From assembly GCF_048128805.1 (NCBI RefSeq), contig NC_136010.1, positions 19,100,980-19,164,979 on the forward strand: 64,000 nt of DNA, read 5' to 3'. The DNA comes from Centroberyx gerrardi. Taxonomy: Eukaryota > Chordata > Actinopteri > Beryciformes > Berycidae. The position numbers and the translations under genes were made by a program. The notes under the pieces are model-generated. The model was given only the letters and a program-made list of their open reading frames with translations, searched no databases and was not told where the DNA came from. This document shows, piece after piece, positions 19,376 through 30,582 of the stretch (positions are counted from its first letter, which is position 1; every line of letters begins with the position of its first letter).

Positions 19376-19440
19376 CGTGTGTACGTGTGTGCATGCACGT
19401 GCACGTGTATGTGCGCGCGTGCGTGTGTGCATGTGCGATG
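19376..19440. repeat. Alternating purine-pyrimidine tract
   Basis: Degenerate GTGTGCATGCACGTGCACGTG-type sequence with GCGCGC, almost strictly alternating purine and pyrimidine. Such sequence can adopt left-handed Z-DNA. It is non-coding. Confidence 0.7.
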
Positions 19441-19850
19441 TGAATGGTGGGGGGTAGGCCTATTCATCTGTCTGGTGTGATCATGGCTCTCTGTAACTGG
19501 GCCTAGGCGTCACTGTGCACTCTGTGATCTCCCAGATAAGAGTCATCCATCTGCCGCGCGTATCTGTCAGGGCCTGGGCGGCTCGGCTTATCGCTCCAGT
19601 CATCTATTTCCCTCAATCATACTCACTCCGTTCTCCATTCTCATCCCTCTCCATTTTCTCTCGGCACAGTTCAAATGCTGTGTTTAATCTTGATTAGCTG
19701 TACAGGCGGACAGGACAGGCATGCGTGCACACTGTGGTATTTAAAACCTGCAAAAATGTATGGAACCGGCAACGTCTGTGTGTGCATGCATGTAGGCGCA
19801 CAAATGAATGCACGCTCTCACAAACAAGCCTACATGCATGTGCGCGCACA

Positions 19851-19868
19851 CACACACACACACACACA
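19851..19868. repeat. Short (CA)n tract
   Basis: Nine CA units following a GCGCG, in the gene-free stretch upstream of the semaphorin. Confidence 0.85.
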
Positions 19869-22562
19869 GGTAGATGGCAGTCAGGGGCCCCGCTTTAACC
19901 TATCAGATTACCCGCCTACCATGGATGAGCCTCAGCGCAACACAAGCCCTTTTCTTCCTCATACTCTACACCATACAGTCATTAACCTGGAGAAAAGCTC
20001 CTTGTCAACATCAATCACACAGAAGACGGACGAGTTGCCAGTGTGTTATCTTTTCATTTTTAGATTTGAGTTCATTCTGCAGTGAATCTGAGGAGCAGGT
20101 TCCAGGGAACTACCTTGTGAAACCTGAGAGTGCGTCAAGCAGCATGACAAGAAGATTTGTGTACAGTAGCAACACCGGCTCAACCCTGGGGAGTGTAGTT
20201 TACACTAGGGAATCCATTTAGGCTTTTGCCACCCCATACATAACAAAGCCTTCACAGAAAGCCCTCAGACCACAAACAAGCCCAAACACTGACTTTGTTG
20301 TCTCAGCAATCTGTACATAGTTTGTCACGATCAATATTGTAGGAACCACCTCCATTATTAATTCATAGTCATAAAAACATGTGTTGTGCTCGAAGGTGGT
20401 ACACTAACCCACTGGGCTGAATAAAACTGCTTCAAAGAGGAGACAAACACTGTCATTTGATGGGATATAATATGTTTATATAATATGTTTCCATTGCCTG
20501 TATTAATAGTATATCCCCATCCTAGAACTGCATGCCTCTGGGTGCTGGGCCTACAGCAGGACAGGTTTTTGCTAGTGGAATATTTATAGCTGTGCATTAA
20601 AAGTGGAATCAAGGGTTTAAGTGTACCATTGGAACATCGCTGCTGTTCCTTTGTCTGGGCCTGTCCAAAAATGTCTTGCCTGGGGCTATTTGCAGTGCTA
20701 AGAGTACATGCAAAATGTCAAAGTCATATCACATACCCGCGTCATATCAAAGATGAACTGCAGATTGACACTTACCTTAAAGGCTATCAGCAGTAATTTT
20801 TTTATTCTTTCCTACAAGAAAACTAATGTTGTAGCCAACCTACATATCCCATAAGTGTTTTCACTCACTACCTCATGCATAATTTGTTGTCACTAGTAAA
20901 ACAGACTTGAGGAACAGCTGTGCAAGATTCAACTAATCATCCTCATTTATGTTGGGGCACAGGAAAACTAAATCTTTAATACTGGCATCAAAGCACTATA
21001 CAGCATATCCATCCCAAACCAGAACTCACAGCACACCTAGAGCGTGGGATGTGATAATGATCTTAACTACACTGCCATCTTCTGGCTCTGCTGTACACAA
21101 ATTCCAGTTGAGTGAGGCACAATCCTGGTGCACAGGAAATATTGAAATGTCCTATATGTGTTCATACGAGGTGATGTTGCAAAGTGCTGCGCAAAACACA
21201 ACAGACCACAAGGTGAAACAATTTGCTATTTTATTAGGTCTGAGTCAGAAGGTGGACATGATTTTATCTTTAAGCAAACAAAATAAAACAAAGCCAGAAA
21301 CAATTAAGGTATTTTTAAACTACAGTGTTCTATAAAATGCAGCACACAAAATATAACTTTCTGATCATGTTTCCTATGTAAAATTCCAGATTTGAGAAAT
21401 TTGTCATTTAAACAGATCTACTGCCTTATCCAAAAGACTATGTTGAAATATTATTTACAAATCATCGACTGCTAAGAAAAGTAAGTAAATACAAATACTA
21501 GTTTCGTTACTGTCCACCCCGTACTGTTGCTCTCAATTTAACCCATCTATGACTGACATTTGAGCACAGCAAAATATTTCCTCTAAACAGCACAGCCATG
21601 TATCTAATGTAATCATTGTGTTACGTCTCATGCACACAGGCATGTCGTACAGTGGAAAATATGTAGAAAAAAATGTAATAAATACCATCCTTTTTAAAAG
21701 AAATGACCACAAATCAAAAACACAAAAACACAAATACAAACTAAACACAAAAAATAAAACTTTTGAGAAAGCAAATTCAAAGTATTATTCAGTTAAAACC
21801 TTAGCAAAAAACCTATCAGCTACATATAGCAGGAGCATGTTACAAAATTTAGGTATCCACAGAAATAGGTCAATGTATTGATTAAATATAAACTACCCGA
21901 TGAATTTAAACAAACATCATAGATGGTTATAAATTGATAAATTGTGTTAACGGGGATAAAGGTTGGTGTGCAGCAACACTGAGGAAATGGAAGGAGAGGA
22001 AAAACACAGGCAGTACATCAAACAATATTTGTTTCTAGTTACTACAGTAGAGTACACCTATCTTATACACAGCCAACAATAACCGGAGAGAAAAAAAAGG
22101 TCTCAAAATCAATATGTTTCTTTCAATAAAATCACCGCCACAATCATCCCTGAGAACAAAATTTGGTTCAGTACTTAGTGCATCTGAAATGTACTGTCAC
22201 TATCTCAATTTAGCTTAAACAAAGCTTTTACCTTGTCACATATTCTACAACAGGCAAAGGTTAACCTTGAAATGACCACTGATGCCATTGAAGGCTTCAG
22301 TAATATTTGTTTGGAGAACTTTCAATGAAAACAAATTTAATGCCAACAAGCCAAGTCAAGGCAATCAAATAAAGTCTCACCTACCTATGGGTAGGCTGTC
22401 ATATTTTATTCTCCATTAAATAGAAGACTAATTGTACTGTGCGGCATAATATGCCTAGGAACCTGTTCTAGAAAAACATCTGTCAAAAAGTGAATTAGAG
22501 TACATTAGAATACACAGTATAGACTGTATAAAATGGAGGGGAACACGCTGCCTTGGCTTTTT

Positions 22563-22568
22563 TTTATT
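22563..22568 (-). terminator. Candidate tspyl2 polyadenylation signal
   Basis: AATAAA on the - strand about 105 bases after the tspyl2 stop codon. Other candidates lie further downstream in the AT-rich sequence at 21500-22400, so the true 3' end may be longer. Confidence 0.4.
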
Positions 22569-22673
22569 AGTTAACCCTGATTTAAAATGCTGTTAAGCAT
22601 TTTAGGTATAAAACAACAACAACAACTACAGAGCTTCTGTGCATAAAAAATGACCAACATTGGGAAGAAGGAT

Positions 22674-25600
22674 TCAATCTTTGCTCTCGTCCTCTTCGTC
22701 AACCTCAATATCCTCTTCATCGTCCTGATTTCTGGCCTTCTGTTCCCTTGACGACTCCTCGTCTTCATCGACGTATACCTCCTCATCCTTCTCCCCAAAG
22801 GACTCCTCCTCATCTTCTCTGGCCTCCTGGTCACTGTCATCAGAGCCTGGGGGACAAAATTAAGACTGTTTATGTTTCAAGGGATACTTTTTGGGCAAGG
22901 ATGGCAATGATATAAGAATAACTACCCAAACAAATCAGATTTTGTGTTAATGTAGAGCACTGTCAGATTGTCAAGTAAAACCGCATAATCAAGAGCAGAG
23001 AAAGAGCAACAGAAACAAGAACAAGCCAAAATGCACCGCCACCCCAAGATTTCCCAAACCCTGATTGTTTGTGATAAAGGTGAATTTGCAACACTGCTGT
23101 TGAGGGTGATGTCTTACCGTCAATCACAATTTCTCCATCATCCTCCTCCTCTGGGCTCTCATCTGAGGAGGAGATATTGCCTGTCTATTCAGTTTAGCCT
23201 GCATTACTCAGACATTTGTATTTCAACTACAGGACAACAAGCCCATTGAGCTTGATGCTGACAAGCCCTTGGCCTCTCATTCACAACATAAAGCAGCGGC
23301 AAACACTGTGGATTTCATACATGGAATCATTTTATAACAGCTTTCATAAGGGTGCTATTTGCCATCATATGATTTAAAAATAAATCCTAAACTGTATTAG
23401 TAATAGAATACTAGTGTATCAACATCAAGTCCAATTAAATGTATTAAGTGTATCTGTATAAGTGTGTAAAATTAACTGCAAACTGTACCCAGGGTTCCCA
23501 CACTCATATAGACATCAAATTCAGGACTTGAAATTGGCATGTTTCGGGGTAAGATATGACATCATAGAGGCCTCATTTTCTACTTATGATCGCAAATATC
23601 CATCACAGGGTTTTCCTCAGGATGTATAGTCTTGTGGTCCTAGCATCAAGGTCCAGAGAGCTGAGACATATTGATGAATTTGGGTGCTATGTTTTAATAA
23701 AAAAAATAAAAAAAATAAAATACTTTCAAGGCCATAAAAATCAAGTACTTTCAAGGCCATAAAAATCAAGTACTTTCAAGGCCATCTATTCATTTTCAAA
23801 CACTTTTAAGGCCTTAGGTTATTTTTCTCAAATCCACAAACTTTCAAGGATTTTCAAGGCCCGTGGGAACCCTTTGTACCCCAACAGGCCCCCGGGGGCC
23901 ATCGAGGGTTTCAGCTGTCTTTAACATGAAAGCCAATGACAGCTTGTTACTGACCTGCACTTTGCCCCCTCTCTTCCTCATCGTCATCTTCCTCCTCCTC
24001 CTCCCTGCTGTGGCCTTGTCCAGCCTCACCAGGCTCCTGGTCATCGTCCGAGTCTGAGATCACCACACACTCGTCCCCATTACTGTTGTCAGCTGCTCTG
24101 GCCCCACTGGTACTACTGAAGGAAAATAAATAAACACACACACACACACACATTAATGTTAAGAATGAACACCCTAACGGCTTCAGCATGCATTCCGCCT
24201 GGCTGATGGTGTCCTCCCAGCAGACAAAATTTCAGGAAACTGGAAGCGTTTCTGGACTATATAACCTTAATAAGCAGTTTGTCCACTGACTACATATTAC
24301 ACTGTTTCTGCAGCTTGACTACATTGAGAAGTGGTATGAGAAGTGGTATGAGAAGTGGTTGTGTGACGTACCTGCCATTCTCCCTGGGTTCCCAGAGAGG
24401 AGTGAGGTAGTATCTCAGAGGGTCTCTGTACAGGTCATCCTTAAGTATCTAGACATTGGCATAGACATTACTTTCAATACATTTGGATGAAAATGCTCTT
24501 GAAAATCTTTTAATACACCATATACAGACCTGCTACACAGGCCTCTTCGAGCACACACCTGACACATATGACTGCAGTAGCATGCGTATTTTGGCGTATT
24601 TTAGAGTGACTCATACTAGCTAGCCGCTTTGCCAACATACAAGCTAGGTACTGCCAGCTCATGTTGTTGGCATCAAGTGTGTGTTTGCATATTGTCAGTG
24701 ATTTTAAAAATGAGCCTCCTCGATCTGCATTACTTGGAAATTGCAGACAAACAGTACAAACGATACAGACTGATTCATCATTTTCAACCCCAAAAAACTG
24801 TTGCTTTTATGACGAAAAAGAAACAAATTTTACTTTTTGCTTCATAATTCAAAGTAGCCACTGTCACCATGTTGGCTCCACACAACTCTGACTAGTTCTG
24901 AGCTGGTATACAAACTGATTTGTCAGAAAAAGCACAACAAAGAGAAGAGTGGGCCAATGGCAAAAGCCTAGAGGCAAAGATAACAGGCTTATTACAGAGT
25001 TAGAAATAGTAAGATCAGACACTTGATGCAACTGGGCCAGTGTCTGACCAATTGACTTGCCCAAATCAATGTCTACTGGCCCTGGGCAATCAAGCAATCC
25101 TTATTGTTGAACCTTCCTAAATGCCTTATAGTACAATGAGTGCGTAGATTTGTGTGTACATGAGTGCGTACATTTTAAGAATGGTTGGCCCCCTGAACCT
25201 GGCAGTGTAAATGCCATGCTATATCTGTTGAGTTACACAGGACCACATTTCTGTGTGCTATATTCACGTACTCTTGTCTCACTCACCTGTGCTATATCAT
25301 CTCGTCCTGGGTTGCTATGGTCACTGAACCAGCTGAAGAAGGTCTGGTAGACCCCACGTGATGACTTCCTGGGTTCACTGTGGGCCGTCAGGTTCTGTCC
25401 ACGATGCCACAGGATGGGGTTGGAGAACGACACGGGAGATCCTGAGACAGAACAGCCAACATTAGAATTTAAACGTCCTGATCCTGAATTTAAACGGCCA
25501 TATTAATTTTATGTATTTTCACAAATTCTAGAGCTTGACTTGTACAGGGGAAATAAGTCTTTTTGTATACGATCCTTTTAAAGCCTCCAAATACAAGCAA

Positions 25601-28021
25601 AACTCAGTCAGTAGTAAATGTATTTGATCAAATAACTCAAAATGTAAACACAGCCAGTACAGTGTTCAATAGGGGACAGAAATTCGGGGGGTTGAAGTGA
25701 AAACACCTTTGTGATAGAAGCCCACTCTATAAAAGCATCATTATATATTCAACTCACCACTGATACATAATGTTAGGTTCAAGATCAATACTGTCATAAT
25801 ATCAGAAGTGCAGTAAATATTATACCAATTTCCCAATGACAAATTAAGTTTAGGCCTGCTATGGCTACTTATTTTTTTTTTTTTACATAGACAAATAAAT
25901 ATATATGTGCATCATAAAGAGTAAGTTGTCTGGAAACTCTGATGTGAAACTGTGATTTGAATTGGTAAATTCTGTGATCCAATTGTAGTTAGGTTCATCA
26001 GATTATTCTTAAAACAATATTTGCAAATATCACAATACCTTGTCCTTGACACCAATATTGTGACAATAGCTACGTTATTGCAGCATTCACTGTACAGTTG
26101 CACTGTTCCTACATTGTGGGTGTTGATGAGAAGACAAGCTTGCTGAACTTCATCTTGGTTTTCCTGGCCATACACTCCTCAGACTCACAACTTTTTGTCA
26201 GTTCTTGCAGAAAATGGGTTGATGTTTCTTGTAATTTCTTTCAAACCCAAAATATGACCAAATAACTGCCAAATACCCTGTTTGGCTATTAATGCATTTT
26301 GTTAGGTTTGATTTTAGACAGGCATGTTTATTTTAGTTAGGCCTACTAAAAATATAACCAATTAAATTATTAAAATATATAAATATTATGTATATGATAA
26401 ATGAAAATGTTGCTATCGGTATAAAATGCAGGTGTCACCCAGCTATACAATACATCTTTTATAACTCCAAGATGCATTTTGTGACTTCTTGTATCATGAT
26501 ATGGTGCATGATGATACTATGATGCATGCCCTTCTGTCAAATATGCATTTTTTCTACACCTTGACATTAAACTCCACAGACTTATTCTCACCCCCCATCC
26601 CAAGGTGGAGCTCCTTCATGATGATGTTGTTCTGGAAGTAAGGGTTCCTTCTGAAGTGGAAGCGGATCCTGTAGCCCAGTTTGTTGTTCTTGAAAGACTC
26701 AATCTGAGAAAGACATGAGAAAATGTTTGAATTTTGCTACCAGGCAAAATAGCCTACTTTGACTTTGTTAGAATGCAACCCCAATTTTCTTTTTTACCTC
26801 AAGGTCAATCATGTAACTGAGAGCATCTTCATCAGTCTCATCGATGTGAGCCGACAGATGAGGATGGTTCAACAGCTGTCACATTGGAGTCAAGGAAAAA
26901 CAAACAAAAATGATTCTCTTTCATGACTTCACTCACTCAAACACAAACGAGGGAGGGAGAGGGATAGAGATAGATTTATAGAGATAGAGAGAGAGCGAGG
27001 GAGAGAGAGAGAGAGCGAGGGAGAGAGAGATAGAGATTTCATCATTTAAGGATACTGCCGTGACCCAGAAGCCAGGAATGGATTGTGTGATGGAGCTGCG
27101 CTGGTCCAGATGCGGGCGCCGCTGACGACTCATCTTCAACTCCAGCCGTTGGTGAAGCCGGGCACTCTTTTTCTCAAGAGCTTCCAGCCTCATCTGTACC
27201 TGCGCTAGAAGAGCCACTGACTGTCTTATCTCCGGGGCCATCTTAACCGAGACTATGGCGCACTCCCCATCATCGTTGTCCTCGTTGTCAGATGGAAAAG
27301 AGGAGCTTGGTGTGGAGGAAGAACCAGGTATGGAATCATCTCCCTCATCTGCGTCTGGGATGTTCTCTGCGTCTTCTCTGTCAACACTATGCACTGATGT
27401 GGAGCTATCTGCTGCAGCTGCCTGCGTTTTAGAGCTTTCCTTTGAGGAGTCGTGGCCACCACGGTGTTTAAATTTACTCCCCCGTTTCTCCTGTTCAGCT
27501 CTTTCAGATGAGCAAGGAGTCTCTTCACTGTCTTCCCCATCTCCTCCTGTAAGACTGGCAAGTGCTTCAGCAGCTGCTATGGCTGCTGAATCGGATTGGT
27601 CCAGGGAAGTTGAGGGACGATACTCTCCTCTAGCATCTTTCTCAGCATCTACTTTTGCGTCACCAGATCCCTGTGCATCTGAGGACTGTGGTTTTTCGGT
27701 GCCGCTGGCATCATGACGATCAGCCTTGGTTGAGTTGTTGATAGGCAGGACATTGGCGCTATCAGTGTTGTCAGAACCATGTTCCCTTTGCACAACAGCC
27801 GGTTCTCCCTCGCTATCTTTTGCTTGGTTCCCTCTCCCAGTCTCTTTACTTTCCGCTTCACTATTTTTGCAACTTTGTGAAGTCGAAAGCGTTTCATTTG
27901 ATGCGTCACTTACTTTGGTAGACTTGCTGGGAATCGTGCTGCTTTCATCCTGGTCGGGTGATGGACATCGTTTCCTCGACGCAGAGTCAGCGGACTGCTT
28001 GCAGTCCGTCAATTCACTCAT
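22674..28021 (-). CDS. tspyl2: TSPY-like NAP-domain protein, best match TSPYL2
   Basis: Nuclear protein of the SET/NAP/TSPY family; human TSPYL2 is linked to growth arrest and TGF-beta signalling. Coding exons, 5' to 3': 28021-27056, 26875-26798, 26703-26592, 25441-25287, 24448-24372, 24115-23955, 23162-23118, 22846-22674. Phases agree and give about 588 residues (human TSPYL2 693). The first exon (322 residues) is a disordered Ser/Glu/Asp-rich region ending in the NAP dimerisation helix (VQMRLEALEKKSARLHQRLE). The NAP fold follows: SIPGFWVTALLNHP, FHFRRNPYFQN, SFFS-type TFFSWFSDHSNPG, and DDLYRDPLRYYL. The C-terminal third is a very acidic tail with Glu/Asp runs. The acidic tail and the nearby gpr173 favour TSPYL2 over TSPYL1, 4 or 5. 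Intron 6 holds a MITE (23490-23872) and intron 5 a 12-bp tandem repeat. Confidence 0.88.
23490..23872. mobile_element. hAT-like MITE in a tspyl2 intron
   Basis: Terminal inverted repeats cagggttcccac (23490-23501) and its near complement gtgggaaccc (to about 23872). The flanks actgtacc and tttgtacc agree in the last six bases, fitting an 8-bp hAT target duplication with some decay. The interior contains a 25-bp tandem repeat (unit tactttcaaggccataaaaa tcaag) starting at 23721. There is no transposase, so it is non-autonomous. Confidence 0.65.
23721..23785. repeat. 25-bp tandem repeat inside the MITE
   Basis: Two full copies and a partial third of a 25-bp unit starting tactttcaaggccat, next to an (AAAAAATA)-rich run. 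Confidence 0.85.
24326..24361. repeat. 12-bp tandem repeat
   Basis: About three copies of gagaagtggtat in a tspyl2 intron, 11 bases from the exon boundary at 24372. The last copy differs at two positions. Confidence 0.85.
26945..27035. repeat. GA-rich tract beside a tspyl2 splice donor
   Basis: Degenerate (GAGA)n with GAGCGAGGGAGAGAGAGAG units. On the coding strand it is a pyrimidine-rich (TCTC)n run that begins about 20 bases inside intron 1. Confidence 0.9.
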
Positions 28022-28560
28022 GCTAGCTAGCTAGCCAAAATAGCTAACCAGCTAGTTAGCCAGCTAGCGTAACTAAAACAAACTTAACTAAATCGATTAG
28101 ACACCACTAAGCTAGTTAGTTAGTTAACCACTGCGATTCTGTTCCTCAGATGACAATATACATATTTAATGAAGCTAATATAGGAAGCAGCTCTCTTGTT
28201 TTTCCGCGGCCTTGCGTGACAATTAGCTGGCTTTGGCTAACGTTGCTACAACTAGCTAACGTTAGCTACTGTTACCCACTTCGTGTGTCCTTCGAATCAT
28301 GGCTGTACCCCATTTTCTCGAGTAAAAGTCCAACAAGCAAGAGTCTGTAGAAATAATCCAAAATATCCGTGCTATGCAAAACTAGCGCTTTGTTTAAAAC
28401 CAGTATGCTTTATATTTGTTTATATTTGCCCTCTCCCTTTAGCTTACTATTCGTGCAGCGACGTGACAGAAAAACATTTCTCTGATTGGCTACGGTACGC
28501 CGCGCTAAAAGCTCTCCACCAATCATTTACAAGGGTTTGTTTACATGGATCAGCTCTACC
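28022..28560 (-). promoter_or_regulatory. Candidate tspyl2 5' UTR and promoter
   Basis: Directly upstream of the start codon on the - strand lies a GCTAGC/GTTAGC-rich stretch (28022-28125), then a perfect GCTAACGTTAGC palindrome at 28255-28266 and a near copy at 28236-28246. Further upstream are two CCAAT elements, as ATTGG at 28485-28489 and CCAAT at 28519-28523, about 35 bases apart, and a CACGTC element at 28460-28465. No TATA box is obvious. This looks like a broadly expressed NF-Y type promoter. Confidence 0.45.
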
Positions 28561-30582
28561 AGAGTAGGGACAACTGCGCAGCGCGCAAGTGCAGCTGTTG
28601 TAGTCACGAGATGATTCTGATGTTAATAAGACGTACAAATACCATGCTATTGAGTTCGTCAAACATTATTGGAAAAATTTTGTAGATTAAAACAATTTTT
28701 ACTTTTTACGGGGTCGTCTTGTAGGAGTAAGTGAAACAGGCGACGTTACAATTATTTATTTATTTATTTATTATTATTTTTTATTATATTCATATACAGA
28801 GGGTTCAAGATCTCAAACGTCAAGCCAGATGAAACCGAGCAGTTGTTATTGGGTGTGAAAGGAGGCGGAGTGCAACGTGCTTTGTGCGTAGACAGACAGT
28901 GGCCTATGTTATACCTTTGATAAGATCATCAGAAAAATGCAGCAGTGTTGATCTGTCCCATGCAAGATAGCAATTAGGACGCACCAGCAGGCCAAGAGCC
29001 AGGCTTATAAACCTTGCAGCGTTTATTTCACTTAGCAACAGTGTTTGTTTTCTATTGCTTGCTTAGGCATAATAGTTTATTTTGCTCTGCTGCTTGCACA
29101 ATTTTTGTAATTTTGGTTGGGCCTTTAAATAAATAGATTTTGTAACCGACACCTATCCGTTTTACTTCAGCACCAGAATCTCTGGACTGAGATCCCACCA
29201 TAGAAAAACAGAGGGGTCAACCAGGATGAGGTGTAGCCTACAATAAAAACAAAACACCTTTTTGGCAAAAAGGCAAGATCAAAAATCATTTTTGTTTTCG
29301 TTAACTATTCATAAAACATTCAAATGCTGTCTTTGCCGTTCTTCTAGGTGAGATACAGCAGAGCAGGATGACATCTTTTTCATCAGAGGAGTTAAGGTCT
29401 TATGTGCATAAACAGTCTAATAGATACAAACCAAGGCACAGAGGCTGGGAAGCCCTTGAAAGACTTGGTTTGCTTATAGGCAAGGGAATTAAGTGGAATT
29501 GTAGGTTCTATAGCAGTGGTTCTCAACGTCGGGTCTGGGGACCACCAGGGGTCCTTGAGGGAGTTCCAGGGGGTCCCCAGCAAATTGATGAATTGTTAAA
29601 CTTAACTAGTATTTCATTTACAAGAAGTTAGCACAATTAGACAATTGGAGAACACAGAAGAATGACTGTTTTGATCATAGTTTCACTGTTATCTCTCTAC
29701 CGATAGTCATGGAATTCTGGATAAAATCATCTAACAATAAAATTATTCTCAGATTTGGGTCCGAGAGATATAATCTCATGGGGGTCCGTTGCCCTAATGT
29801 GTATTCATTTAGGGGTCCTTGATATGAAAAAGGTTGAGAATCACTGTCCTATAGCATAGCATATGAATAGTGGCCTACATGAGCATCGATCCAAGTCTAA
29901 ATTATAATATGGATGAAAGAGATAAATGTATTTGTCATAACCTGACGTGTTTGGGGCGTGTTTGACCATGAAATTATGGTGATGAAATGGGCGACATCCT
30001 AAAATAATAGTAAGGTGCACTGATAGATTTCCATCTGATAGGCGCATGTCTGCAGGTTATACCAAAACTATTTTGAGGGTGTCCTTTGTTGAGGAGGGTG
30101 TCTAAATGCCTTACTAAGACTTGCAATATTTCCAAAAAGATACTATAACCTAGATATGTTATATCGCATTTCCAGTTGATGTAATATTAAAGTGGGCGTG
30201 TAGCCTGCCCGAACCAAACGAAACAAGGGGGAGTCGCAGGATTATACCAACTTAAAAGACACATTTGGGGCACGGAGTGCCGTTGGGTCAGGGCTAAAAT
30301 TAGAGGTTGTTCCTTCCGCAACAGCAGCTAAACTGCGATGCATACTAAAGTCATGTAAACCAGAGGGATAGTCTATCACAAGGGCTGGCAGTAAAGACAA
30401 GGTTTCCATGAGTGACATTTAACGCTCCACGTTGACTGAGGAGGCTCTGTGCGTAACGCAGGAACAGCGCTGGATCTATACGGGCCACTGCTGCGCAAAT
30501 CTGAAATATTTGGTAGTGTTTTGGAGACGCCATATGTGCTCTCTTCAGCGCACAGCTTCCCTGACAGTAAACAACTGCAGAA
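28561..30582. other. Intergenic stretch between head-to-head tspyl2 and ppp1r3f
   Basis: Contains an AT-rich simple tract (28751-28790) and a hAT-like MITE (29514-29846). The last few hundred bases should include the ppp1r3f promoter and 5' UTR. No coding exon is supportable. Confidence 0.5.
29514..29846. mobile_element. hAT-like MITE, well preserved ends
   Basis: A 333-bp element with 14-bp terminal inverted repeats cagtggttctcaac and gttgagaatcactg (one mismatch). It is flanked by 8-bp duplications ttctatag (29506-29513) and tcctatag (29847-29854), also with one difference. The 8-bp duplication is typical of hAT elements. There is no transposase. A diverged relative lies at about 58486-58821. 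Confidence 0.82.

Larger units (their letters stand above)
16311..21500. other. Gene-free stretch upstream of the semaphorin gene
   Basis: About 5 kb with no supportable exon on either strand. It holds a non-LTR/SINE tail (about 18128-18240), a perfect 15-bp hairpin (18564-18599), G-rich runs near 18751-18770, an alternating purine-pyrimidine tract (19376-19440) and a CA tract (19851-19868). It may hold enhancers for the semaphorin, but nothing seen here proves that. Confidence 0.5.
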
